A stretch of DNA of 57,567 nucleotides, taken from the NCBI GenBank assembly GCA_964520045.1, contig CAZFMJ010000009.1, positions 1 to 57,567 on the forward strand, written 5' to 3'. The DNA comes from CAZFMJ01 sp964520045. GTDB taxonomy: Bacteria > Elusimicrobiota > Elusimicrobia > Elusimicrobiales > CAZFMJ01. Under the pieces are notes generated by a model, which searched no databases, was not told the origin of the DNA, and saw only the letters and a list, made by a program, of their open reading frames with translations. Numbering within the stretch: the stretch's first letter is position 1; every line of letters begins with the position of its first letter. Positions 35,635 through 43,063 of this stretch are shown piece by piece. Position numbers and translations under genes: made by a program.

Positions 35635-35703
35635 ATTTATTCTGCTAAAAAAATTCCCAAATCTGAAATTTTTCTCTCGTTTCCTTTTCCGTTTGCCTTC
35701 TCT

Positions 35704-36192
35704 ATGCCGAATTCAGCCGTTCTCCTAGAAGACGTTGTTTCCGCTCTCAAACACTGCGAGCCTTCCAAAACCGCGATAATGGGGATAGGAAATCCTTTGC
35801 GCGGAGACGACTCGGCCGGACATATTTTAGCCCGCAGGCTTAAGGACAAAATAAAAGCGCTGGTTGTCGACTGCGAAGCGGTGCCTGAAAATGCGACGCG
35901 CTGGATTGTCAATGCCCGTCCCAAAACCGTTATATTTATAGACGCCGCCGATTGGAAGGGAAAACCCGGAGATATAAAAATAATAGCCGAGAATGAAATT
36001 CAGGACACTTCATTTTCAACCCACAACTCTTCGCTGAAACTGGTAATGGATTATCTGCGGAAGGAAATTTCCGCGGAAATTATCATTATAGGGATTCAGC
36101 GCGAAAACCTTGATTTCCTTGTAAAACCCTGCCCTAAAGTTAAAACCGCCGTAAAAAACCTCGAAAAAATATTACTGGATATATTCGCCTGA
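35704..36192 (+). CDS. Hydrogenase maturation protease, HycI type
   Basis: I take the ATG at 35704, after the repeat; the protein has 162 residues. The nickel-sensing residues of this family are visible: Asp in GNPLRGDDSAG near residue 30, Asp in VIFIDAADWKG near residue 80, and His in STHNSSLKLVMDYL near residue 107. The enzyme removes the C-terminal tail of the large subunit after nickel insertion. The general hyp maturation genes are not in the window. Confidence 0.92.
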   Translation: MPNSAVLLEDVVSALKHCEPSKTAIMGIGNPLRGDDSAGHILARRLKDKIKALVVDCEAVPENATRWIVNARPKTVIFIDAADWKGKPGDIKIIAENEIQDTSFSTHNSSLKLVMDYLRKEISAEIIIIGIQRENLDFLVKPCPKVKTAVKNLEKILLDIFA

Positions 36193-36208
36193 TATTCCGC
36201 CCCTGCTT

Positions 36209-36333
36209 ACCGGCAAAAACTTTACCTCGCGAGACGGAACCCAAAGCTATCCGTGCCTCCGCTGTAGCCGGGGCCGACCAGCAACACAGCGCGCCAGTCC
36301 ATCAGGGGACTTAGTGACTGGAAATCGGCAGCC
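36209..36333 (+). ncRNA. Candidate structured RNA with GEMM-I (cyclic dinucleotide riboswitch)-like elements
   Basis: Reading the plus strand: CCGGCAAAAAC at 36210-36220, a GCGA tetraloop in CCTCGCGAGACGG, GAACCCAAAGC at 36237-36247, then CCGTGCCT and TAGCCGGGG. This order resembles GEMM-I (GGCAAACC, GNRA loop, GGGACGCAAAGC, GGCCTA, AGCCGGG). Downstream, CCAGTC and GACTGG (about 36294 and 36315) can pair, or AGTCC can pair with GGACT, which excludes the first. GCCGA near 36273 and TCGGC near 36325 close the domain. No plus-strand gene follows before the convergent yaeQ-like gene, so the target is unclear. Confidence 0.35.
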
Positions 36334-36381
36334 TCCCAATATCTTTTCCGTCTACCGTCTACCTTCTCCCATCTACCCTCT

Positions 36382-36906
36382 TTAGAACCGCGTCAAATCG
36401 ACATTGAACGGCTGGCTGTTTATTACAAGGTTAAGAGATCTTCCCAAAACCTCGCCCACCACATGAGTTGATTCTTCCAGAGCCGAAACCCATCTGCGGA
36501 ATTCCTGCCGGGGCCAGCACCATATTTCAATTTTATCGCCTTTTTTAATTTCTTCCGACACCGCTTTTCTCAGCTTCGCCCCTTCCTCCCGGCTCTCCTT
36601 AAATACTATCAGCCTGGCATGACGCAGGCGCCTCGCCAGTTTTGCCAGTTTATTCATGGATACGGTCCCGCATTCCGCCCAAACAGCTATATCTCCGGCT
36701 TCGTCCAAAGCCATAAGATCGGGCGCAAATTCCTGTCCCGAAAGCGCGGGATGGTTCGGGCTTGATTCCAGCGCGGGATGATAATCCCAAAGAAGCGCGG
36801 CGGCGGAAAGTTTAAGCGCCAGATGCTCCAGCCGTTCTTCCTCTTTGGATACAAGAAGAAGTTTCCGCATCCCGCCGTTTATGTGAAGTTCACACCGTAT
36901 TTTCAT
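36382..36906 (-). CDS. YaeQ family protein
   Basis: The 174-residue protein matches the YaeQ pattern, a PD-(D/E)xK nuclease-like fold: PDLMALDEAGDIAVWAECGTVS near residue 75 holds the Asp and Glu, followed by KLAKLARRLRHARLIVFKES. The C-terminus PFNVDLTRF is typical. The cellular role of YaeQ proteins is not settled. It is a single gene, divergent from the TIGR03546-like gene; a GTCTACC-type repeat lies at 36345-36381. Confidence 0.82.
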   Translation of the reverse strand: MKIRCELHINGGMRKLLLVSKEEERLEHLALKLSAAALLWDYHPALESSPNHPALSGQEFAPDLMALDEAGDIAVWAECGTVSMNKLAKLARRLRHARLIVFKESREEGAKLRKAVSEEIKKGDKIEIWCWPRQEFRRWVSALEESTHVVGEVLGRSLNLVINSQPFNVDLTRF

Positions 36907-36960
36907 ACCATTACATTAAACAAAATATTTATCCGGCGTTTTCAAATGGGGACCGCAAAA

Positions 36961-36971
36961 TATAATATAAT
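36961..36971 (+). promoter_or_regulatory. Overlapping TATAAT boxes directly before the TIGR03546-like gene
   Basis: TATAAT occurs at 36961-36966 and again at 36966-36971. The ATG at 36979 is 7 bases after the second box and there is no Shine-Dalgarno sequence, so a leaderless mRNA is likely. No good -35 box is seen. Confidence 0.5.
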
Positions 36972-36978
36972 ATAGATT

Positions 36979-37485
36979 ATGACTCCGCTGGGGATTTTAA
37001 GAAAACTAATCAAAGGCCTTACGCAGGAAACCTCGCCTTCTCAGATAGCCGGCGGTTTTGCTTTCGGAATGCTTTTGGGGCTTGTTCCGAAATCAAATCT
37101 GACCGCCCAGCTTCTTCTTATACTGGTTATGGCGCTGAAAATAAACGTACCGGTAGCTCTGGCCTGCGCCGCCGTAGTTTCGCTGATAAACGTTTTCACC
37201 GATTCTTTTGCAAATCCGATAGGCTTATGGCTCCTTACGAACTTAAGCCTTAAACCTTTCTGGACGTACCTTTATAATACACCCGTCGTTCCCTGGACAA
37301 ATTTCAACAATACTCTTGTGCTGGGTAATCTTGTCCTTGGAATACTGCTGTTTATTCCCTGCTATTTCGCGGGCAAAACAGGGGCTGTTTTCTACGACGC
37401 TAGAGTTAAAACTAAAATTAAAAACTCGGCTTTCATTAAAGGAATAAAAACAAGCTGGCTTTTCGACTGGTATTTCAGATTCTAA
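36979..37485 (+). CDS. TIGR03546-like small membrane protein (DUF2062-like)
   Basis: The 168-residue protein has several spans and the start MTPLGILRKLIKGLTQETSPSQIAGGFAFGMLLGLVP, then DSFANPIGLWLLTN. This fits the TIGR03546 family, which as I recall occurs as a two-gene unit with TIGR03545. The partner indeed follows here, after a 126-base gap filled by a 61-bp tandem repeat. Function is unknown; a role in the membrane or envelope is likely. Confidence 0.75.
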   Translation: MTPLGILRKLIKGLTQETSPSQIAGGFAFGMLLGLVPKSNLTAQLLLILVMALKINVPVALACAAVVSLINVFTDSFANPIGLWLLTNLSLKPFWTYLYNTPVVPWTNFNNTLVLGNLVLGILLFIPCYFAGKTGAVFYDARVKTKIKNSAFIKGIKTSWLFDWYFRF

Positions 37486-37489
37486 TATT

Positions 37490-37534
37490 ATGCGCTGGCC
37501 ATTGCCTCACTGGCGCATCACAATGACCCGCTGA
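37490..37534 (+). CDS. Putative 14-residue leader peptide 1
   Basis: The ORF reads MRWPLPHWRITMTR and stops with TGA at 37532-37534. It lies in the first 61-bp unit. It has no GAGG ribosome site, so translation is less likely than for leader 2. Its first three codons equal those of the downstream TIGR03545-like gene. Confidence 0.35.
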   Translation: MRWPLPHWRITMTR

Positions 37535-37550
37535 GTACCGAGGATGTTTT

Positions 37551-37595
37551 ATGCGCTGGCCATTGTTTCGCTGGCGCATCACCATGACCCACTGA
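37551..37595 (+). CDS. Putative 14-residue leader peptide 2
   Basis: The ORF reads MRWPLFRWRITMTH and stops with TGA at 37593-37595. It has the same GAGGATGTTTT upstream as the real gene. It differs from leader 1 at three residues; one other codon changes silently (ACA to ACC). It could be a translated upstream ORF or a by-product of the duplication. Confidence 0.4.
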   Translation: MRWPLFRWRITMTH

Positions 37596-37611
37596 GTACC
37601 GAGGATGTTTT

Positions 37612-39405
37612 ATGCGCTGGTCCTATGTAATTTCACGTGTTCTTATTCTGGCGGTAGTCTGGGCCGGCGTTTTTTTCGGCATGGACCCCGCCATAAAATG
37701 GTCCGTCAAACGCGGAGTTGAGGCCGCGGCGGGCAGTCAGCTTGATATAGGCGGTCTTAAGACCAAGCTGTTTCCCCCCTCGCTGACAATAAAAAACCTG
37801 GCGCTGGCGGACAAGTCCGACCTTTACAAGAATCTTTTTCAGTTTAAAACTCTTTCCTTGTCCTTGGAAGGCAAACCCCTTCTTGAAAAAAAATTGGTGA
37901 TCAGGGAATCGTCTCTGCTAGGACTCAGATTCGGAACACAGCGCGCGCTTCCGGCAAAACCCATTCCGGCGCCTCCCCGGGACTCAAAGGTATCGCAGGC
38001 TTTCGGCAGGCTGATGGACCAAAGCAAGGATTTTTCGGTATCAAGAGCGCAGGACATAAAAAAGGATATCGCCCAAAAAATACAGATTTCCACAAATTCC
38101 CTCCAATCTCTGCAAACGGCTGAAAAACTCCGCGCTGATTTTAATTCCAAAACAGAAAGCCTTAAAACAAAATTCGACGCCGATAATTACGACGAGAAAA
38201 TAAACTCAATTAAAACGCGCATAGACCAGATTCAGAAAGAACAGGATATCGTGACAAGGATATCGTCCGCCGATTCCCTGCGCAAGGACATAACGGCCCT
38301 TAAATCCGAGGTGGATTCGGCAAAGACAGACATCGCTTCGACGTTGGCGCAGGCAAAAACAGCCCTCAAAGCCATCGACGAAGCCAGAAAAAATGATCTG
38401 GCGGAACTTCAAAAACAGCTTAAACTTCCTTCATTGGACACAGCCTCGTTCACAAATTTCCTTTTAGGCCCCGCCATAAGCGGTAAAATAGCCTCCGCAT
38501 TCCACTGGCTGGAACTATCGCGCAAATATCTTCCGCAGAAGAGCGCCTCCGCCGCGAAACCGGCGGTTTCGCGCAAGGGCGCGACCATTCTCTTTCACAA
38601 AGAAAAGCAATATCCGTCTTTCCTTGCGCGCCTTGTAAAAATAACCGGCGATTTTAATATTGACGGCGGTCCGGATCCTCTTGTTTTTGAAGGCGCTTTG
38701 GAGGGCGTGACATCCCAGCCCGCGGTCTATGGAAAACCCGCAGAGCTTAAGCTCTCGGGCAGACAAGCGGGCAAAAAACTGGAAATCACCGGCAGGCTTG
38801 ATCACACGAAAGAAATCCCCAGCGAAAAACTGGCATTCTCGTTGGACGGCTTTGCCATAGGGAACATGGCGATGGGCAGTCCGGATTCCGTAAGCGTCAA
38901 AAGTTCGGGCGGAACCGGACGCGTCTCGGGCGAATGCGGTATTTCAGGCGAAGTTATTTCGGGTAAAATATTTTTCGCCGCCGAAGGCATAAATTTTGAG
39001 GCTGAGTCATCAGCGGACAAATATACCGGAGACATATTAAAAAAGGCCATGCAGAACATACATTCCCTGCAGGCTTCCATGCTGGTTTCCGGAACTCTGG
39101 AAAAGCCTTCGCTTTCCGCCTCATCCAATCTCGGCGACGCGCTTTCCTCGGCCTTCAAAGCCGCGGCAGGCAAAGAAATGGAAAACATAAAAAAGGATCT
39201 GGAAGCCAAACTTGACGCCGCGATTAAACCGATTAAATCCGGGCTTGAGTCTCAGCTGGCCGGAAAAGAAAAGGAATTGCTGGAAAAGCTCAACCTCAAC
39301 ACGCAGAAAATAACGCGGATCCAGAACGACCTGCTTGAAAAGATAACCGCGGACAAGAAAAAGATAATCCCCGCCAAACTAAAAATTCCGGGTCTTAAAT
39401 TTTAA
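37612..39405 (+). CDS. TIGR03545-like protein (membrane-anchored, coiled-coil, AsmA-like features)
   Basis: The 597-residue protein starts MRWSYVISRV with one N-terminal span (about residues 7-25). An AsmA-like stretch follows (GSQLDIGGLKTKLFPPSLTIKNLAL), then a long coiled coil at about 140-280 and a beta-rich second half (KITGDFNIDGGPDPLVFEGALEG). A second helical coil ends the protein. This matches TIGR03545, the partner of TIGR03546. Most of the protein is probably periplasmic. The start is fixed by GAGG 11 bases upstream and by the family start. Confidence 0.75.
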   Translation: MRWSYVISRVLILAVVWAGVFFGMDPAIKWSVKRGVEAAAGSQLDIGGLKTKLFPPSLTIKNLALADKSDLYKNLFQFKTLSLSLEGKPLLEKKLVIRESSLLGLRFGTQRALPAKPIPAPPRDSKVSQAFGRLMDQSKDFSVSRAQDIKKDIAQKIQISTNSLQSLQTAEKLRADFNSKTESLKTKFDADNYDEKINSIKTRIDQIQKEQDIVTRISSADSLRKDITALKSEVDSAKTDIASTLAQAKTALKAIDEARKNDLAELQKQLKLPSLDTASFTNFLLGPAISGKIASAFHWLELSRKYLPQKSASAAKPAVSRKGATILFHKEKQYPSFLARLVKITGDFNIDGGPDPLVFEGALEGVTSQPAVYGKPAELKLSGRQAGKKLEITGRLDHTKEIPSEKLAFSLDGFAIGNMAMGSPDSVSVKSSGGTGRVSGECGISGEVISGKIFFAAEGINFEAESSADKYTGDILKKAMQNIHSLQASMLVSGTLEKPSLSASSNLGDALSSAFKAAAGKEMENIKKDLEAKLDAAIKPIKSGLESQLAGKEKELLEKLNLNTQKITRIQNDLLEKITADKKKIIPAKLKIPGLKF

Positions 39406-39409
39406 ACAA

Positions 39410-39961
39410 ATGGAATTTGAAGCCATACTCAAACTGTTAATTCCCGCTTTCGAAAAAAACGACATAAATTACGCGTTAATAGGCGGCTTTGCTATGGGGG
39501 CAACCGGGATGGCAAGGTCGACTATGGATTTGGATTTTCTTGTTGATAAAAATGACATGCCGGCTGTAGCAAAAATAGTTTCGGGGTTAGGATATACGCG
39601 CTCTTATTCCAGCGAAAATGTTTCACAATATATCTCAGACGCCAAAATTTTCGGCGAAATCGATTTTCTTCATGCCCTGCGGCCCGTGTCTCTTGAAATG
39701 CTGAAGAATGCGGTCGTTCATGAGCTTTTCGGCGGAAAGATAAAAATAAAAATCCTAAAGCCCGAAGACCTCATCGGGCTCAAAGCGCAGGCGATGGCAA
39801 ACGATCCAGAAAGAACAGCCCGCGACTCCGCGGACATAGAAGATATTGTCAAAAGCGCGGCAAGCGCGCTTTCATGGAACACAATTGAAAACTATTTTAT
39901 GATGTTCGGCATGGCAGACAGATTTACGACGCTTAAAACAAAATATGCGGAAAAGAAATGA
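39410..39961 (+). CDS. Nucleotidyltransferase-fold protein (AbiEii / DUF6036-like)
   Basis: The 183-residue protein has the motif GGFAMGATGMARSTMDLDFLVD near residue 25: GG, then DxD, the metal ligands of Pol-beta-type nucleotidyltransferases. A third acidic residue may be in GEIDFLHA. LKPEDLIGLKAQAMANDPERTARDSADIEDI near the end is typical of the AbiEii-like group. Such proteins are often toxins or tRNA/sugar modifiers. The next small gene overlaps it by 17 bases. Confidence 0.75.
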   Translation: MEFEAILKLLIPAFEKNDINYALIGGFAMGATGMARSTMDLDFLVDKNDMPAVAKIVSGLGYTRSYSSENVSQYISDAKIFGEIDFLHALRPVSLEMLKNAVVHELFGGKIKIKILKPEDLIGLKAQAMANDPERTARDSADIEDIVKSAASALSWNTIENYFMMFGMADRFTTLKTKYAEKK

Positions 39962-40214
39962 AGCTCATCTGAAGTTTCAGGGCGGAATCTCTCCGAAGCC
40001 CGCCGCAGGCGAGGCGAAGGAGGATAAAAAAAACTCAATACTGGCAAATCCCGATACTGCCTGCGAAGATTTTAAAAAAATGGCGGAAATACGAAATTCC
40101 CGCGGAAGAATCGATATTGATTCCTATATTTCCTTTCTTGACCAATTCAACCGTTTTGCCGGCAACCCCAAAAAGCCTTTCAGGCCGATGACCGGCGATA
40201 ATTTTAAGCTCTAA
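39945..40214 (+). CDS. Small protein partner of the nucleotidyltransferase
   Basis: The 89-residue, charged protein begins inside the preceding gene. Visible elements are PDTACEDFKKMAEIR and SYISFLDQFNRFAG near the end; it is likely mostly helical. I do not know the family. The overlap suggests a two-gene unit; it could be the antidote of the nucleotidyltransferase, but no sequence feature proves that. Confidence 0.55.
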   Translation: MRKRNEAHLKFQGGISPKPAAGEAKEDKKNSILANPDTACEDFKKMAEIRNSRGRIDIDSYISFLDQFNRFAGNPKKPFRPMTGDNFKL

Positions 40215-40225
40215 AAAATATTTCC

Positions 40226-40651
40226 CTACCGCCCGCTATCCGCCGTCTTCCGTCCGACGGCCTTTTTTTCCTGTTTTTTTATTTTTTTCCACTCTACGAG
40301 GACTTCTTCAGGCGTGTTAAGTTTTTTATCGGCAAACACATGCGGATGCCTTCTTATAAGTTTTGAAACGATCCCCCCGATTACGCCGTTTATATCGAAT
40401 CTTCCGGCTCTTTTTGCCAGTTCCGCGTGAAAAACTATCTGCAGGAGAAGGTCCCCCAGTTCCTCTTCCAGATTTTTCCAATCTTTTTTTCTAACGGCAG
40501 AAGCCACTTCCCGCGTTTCTTCATGCAGATACTTGAGCAGGGACAAATGGGACTGCTGTCTGTCCCACGGACAGCCGCAGGGGCTTAAAAGTTTTTCCAT
40601 CACTTTGACAAGCCCGGCAAAACCGCTTTTGTGTTTCTTTTTAATTTTCAT
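40226..40651 (-). CDS. mazG: MazG-type nucleoside triphosphate pyrophosphohydrolase
   Basis: I choose the ATG at 40651 since the upstream ATG at 40702 would read through the divergent control region; the protein has 141 residues. The motifs CPWDRQQSHLSL, EETREV (ExxE) and EELGDLLLQ (ExxD) are intact. RRHPHVFAD and PEEVLVEWKKIK follow as in the family. It cleaves damaged or surplus NTPs. It has one MazG domain, about half the length of E. coli MazG. Confidence 0.9.
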   Translation of the reverse strand: MKIKKKHKSGFAGLVKVMEKLLSPCGCPWDRQQSHLSLLKYLHEETREVASAVRKKDWKNLEEELGDLLLQIVFHAELAKRAGRFDINGVIGGIVSKLIRRHPHVFADKKLNTPEEVLVEWKKIKKQEKKAVGRKTADSGR

Positions 40652-40671
40652 AGACTGGTGATTTACAAAAA

Positions 40672-40699
40672 TATACAATTTTATATTGTATATTGTATA
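40672..40699. promoter_or_regulatory. Three ATTGTATA half-sites in a divergent promoter
   Basis: TATACAAT (40672-40679) is inverted relative to ATTGTATA at 40685-40692, which is followed head to tail by ATTGTATA at 40692-40699. The 51-base region separates mazG from the FG-GAP-like gene. It includes -10-like TATATT just before the ATG at 40703. It is a good operator candidate for an unknown regulator. Confidence 0.5.
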
Positions 40700-40702
40700 C
40701 AT

Positions 40703-42109
40703 ATGAAAATGGTTTCCCGAGTTTTCTGCCTTTTTGCGGTTTTATGTTCCGGCCGGGGCGTGACTTATGCTTTAGAGCCGGACGCCTACGTCGTGAAAAT
40801 AGATTCGGATACGGTTTATTTTGACACGGCCGTCTCCAGCGGACTGGTCACAGGGAAACTGTTCAGTATATTCGAAGAGGGCGAAGAGCTTATAAATCCC
40901 GCCACCGGCGCAAAATTGGGGAAAATAATAACCACGATAGCCGCCGGAACAATCACGGATATACAGCCGAAATATGCGGCCGGACGCATAGACCGCAGAA
41001 TATCGGAAATTAAACCCGGACAAAAAGCGCATTGGGCTGATGCAGGAGATGTTTTAAAACCGGCTCCGCAGGAAAACTCCTCCCCCGCAAACCTTCAGCG
41101 CCTGCTTGAAATACCCGAACGGATCATAAGCGTTTCACTCGGGGATATCGACGGCGACGGCTCGAACGAACTTATCGCGGCTTCTGACAAAAAAGTTCTC
41201 TGCTATGCGTATGAAGAAGGCGGAGTAAAACCCTGCGGCCGGTGGCAGACGGGAACGGCCAGAAAGATACTGTCCGCGGCTGCCGCGGATTTAAAAAAAT
41301 CCGGCAAAGCGCAGATATATGTTTCCGAATTGAATGAATTTTCAAACCGCATAGAAACCTCCGTTCTTGAACAACAGGACAAACAGCTGAAAAAAACAGG
41401 CGCCGTAAAATGGCTGGTGCGCGATATCCCTGATGAATCGGGAACGGCGCGGCTATACTGCCAGGAGCTTTTTGACAATCAATTTCTTGACCGCTCCGGC
41501 ATACGCAGGCTCGTATACGGCGAAGGCAAATATTCGTCGAGAGAACTGCTGGGCAAACCGCGCCTCAACTGGCTCTACAGCTTTAGTCTGGCGGATTTCA
41601 ATAAAGACGGGAACGAAGACGCCGTATTGATAACCGACTCCGGAAAAATGCGGGTGCAATTCAAGCCGGCCGCCGATTACTGGGAAAGCGAAGATGAATT
41701 CGGAAGAACTCCCAACCGTTTTAAGTGGCTGTCAAATACCCTGAGAATTCCGCCGCGCCTGCCCGTAGTTAAAAATATAAAGAATGAATTATTTGTGTTT
41801 TCCGCGTCAAATATCCCGGCGTCGGGACTGCTTGCCGAATCGTTCGCAAGATACGCGTCCGCTGATTTCCTGCTTTTCAAATGGTCCGGCTCCGCCCTTA
41901 AAGAAACCCTCAAAATACGTTTAGACGGATATGCATGCGACCTATATGCGGGCAGGCTCGGCAGACTTGCTGAATCGGTGATTATACCCGTCGTCAATTC
42001 CGCGGGCCGCACGACCATATTTCTGTTTAACATTAACCCAAATCCTGCAATTCCCCCCCCGCCCCTTACCTCCCCCTCGAGGGGGGAGGATGGAGGAGGG
42101 GGTGGATAA
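40703..42109 (+). CDS. Secreted protein with FG-GAP/VCBS-like repeats
   Basis: I take the ATG at 40703 because a signal peptide follows (MVSRVFCLFAVLCSGRGVTYA); the product has 468 residues. Two calcium-loop-like repeats are visible: SLGDIDGDGSNELIAASD near residue 145 and SLADFNKDGNEDAVLITDSG near residue 300. A beta-propeller-like fold is likely, exported to the periplasm or surface. The C-terminus (PPPPLTSPSRGEDGGGGG) is encoded by a GC-rich palindrome, so it may be an acquired tail. The role is unknown. Confidence 0.7.
   Translation: MKMVSRVFCLFAVLCSGRGVTYALEPDAYVVKIDSDTVYFDTAVSSGLVTGKLFSIFEEGEELINPATGAKLGKIITTIAAGTITDIQPKYAAGRIDRRISEIKPGQKAHWADAGDVLKPAPQENSSPANLQRLLEIPERIISVSLGDIDGDGSNELIAASDKKVLCYAYEEGGVKPCGRWQTGTARKILSAAAADLKKSGKAQIYVSELNEFSNRIETSVLEQQDKQLKKTGAVKWLVRDIPDESGTARLYCQELFDNQFLDRSGIRRLVYGEGKYSSRELLGKPRLNWLYSFSLADFNKDGNEDAVLITDSGKMRVQFKPAADYWESEDEFGRTPNRFKWLSNTLRIPPRLPVVKNIKNELFVFSASNIPASGLLAESFARYASADFLLFKWSGSALKETLKIRLDGYACDLYAGRLGRLAESVIIPVVNSAGRTTIFLFNINPNPAIPPPPLTSPSRGEDGGGGG
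42069..42089. repeat. GC-rich palindrome at the end of the FG-GAP-like gene
   Basis: CCTCCCCC (from 42069) faces GGGGGAGG (to 42089) across TCGA. Flanking C-runs and G-rich bases extend the possible stem. It encodes the last residues of the upstream protein and abuts the GGAGG site of the next gene. Confidence 0.6.
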
Positions 42110-42113
42110 CAAT

Positions 42114-43043
42114 ATGAAAACTTTTGTATTTTTTACCCTATCCGCAATTTTAGTTATGTCCGCCTGCTGTTCGCATGCGATGCAGACAAGCAAAGCGGGA
42201 ATACTCATAATCTCTCAATCTCCCGACAGAGACACGCAGAAATCCATAGACGACATTATCAGAAAAGCCGGCCGGACCATGCCTCCGGTTGAAACGACAA
42301 GCGGAACCGGCGAAAAAGACTTACAGCGGGCCGTTGAAAGACTTCAGAACGCGGGCGTAAAAAGAATAAAGGTGCTTCCGCTTTTTTATAATTCCCAGGA
42401 CGAGGATCTGGGCGTTGTCAAATATGCCTTGGGATTAACAAAACGGCCGCCTAAATCTTTTGCCGGGCAGACAAACCGCTTTGACAATAAATTGTATATC
42501 GGAAGCCCAAAACCCAAAGAAAGGAAAACGATCAGGCAGATAAATATCAAAGTTCCCATAAGCATCAGCCCCGCTCTTGACCGTCATCCTATGGCGGTTC
42601 AGGCTGTTATGCAGAAAGTCTTAGAATCCGCCAAGGGACCGTCCTGCCTGCTTCTGGTGGGAAAAGGCCCCCAGGCCGACGATATCAGCGCGGGCATTCT
42701 TAAAAATCTTGAATATCTGGCCTCCGAAGTCAAAACCAAATTATCCCTCGTCCAGGCTGAAGGCGCTCTTCTCCGGCCGGACAGCGATAAAACCGTGCAG
42801 GAAAACTGCCGTAAAAGGCTTAAGATGGAAACAAAGCGCATGTCCAAAGACTGCAGGGTCATAGTGGTGGAACATTCCATATCCGACAGCGGCTTATCCA
42901 GGGATATAAGCAAAGCTCTGGAAGGAACCTTATATTCATGGGCGGGAGCCTCCCGTCCGAACCAAACACAGCTTCAAGGCTGGCTTTACGAAAAAATCGG
43001 GCAGGAAATGAGCATGTCCGACATTCAGAACGTTTTGCAATAA
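42114..43043 (+). CDS. Exported CbiX/SirB-like protein lacking the chelatase histidines
   Basis: I take the ATG at 42114, which gives a signal peptide with a possible lipobox (LVMSACC), so it may be a lipoprotein; length is 309 residues. Two CbiX-like half domains are visible: AGILIISQSPDRDTQKS followed by VERLQNAGVKRIKVLPLFYNS, and CLLLVGKGPQADD in the second half. Active CbiX/SirB enzymes read GHGSR; here it is SQSPD and GKGPQ, so the metal-binding His is missing. Metal or tetrapyrrole binding in the periplasm would be unusual. Confidence 0.65.
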   Translation: MKTFVFFTLSAILVMSACCSHAMQTSKAGILIISQSPDRDTQKSIDDIIRKAGRTMPPVETTSGTGEKDLQRAVERLQNAGVKRIKVLPLFYNSQDEDLGVVKYALGLTKRPPKSFAGQTNRFDNKLYIGSPKPKERKTIRQINIKVPISISPALDRHPMAVQAVMQKVLESAKGPSCLLLVGKGPQADDISAGILKNLEYLASEVKTKLSLVQAEGALLRPDSDKTVQENCRKRLKMETKRMSKDCRVIVVEHSISDSGLSRDISKALEGTLYSWAGASRPNQTQLQGWLYEKIGQEMSMSDIQNVLQ

Positions 43044-43063
43044 TTTAATCCGGAGGATAGGAA

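Larger units (their letters stand above)
37490..37611 (+). repeat. 61-bp tandem duplication of the translation start region
   Basis: Unit 1 spans 37490-37550 and unit 2 spans 37551-37611, and the next gene starts exactly where unit 3 would begin (ATG at 37612). All three begin ATGCGCTGG. GAGGATGTTTT precedes the second and third ATG. The units differ at a handful of bases. Confidence 0.9.
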
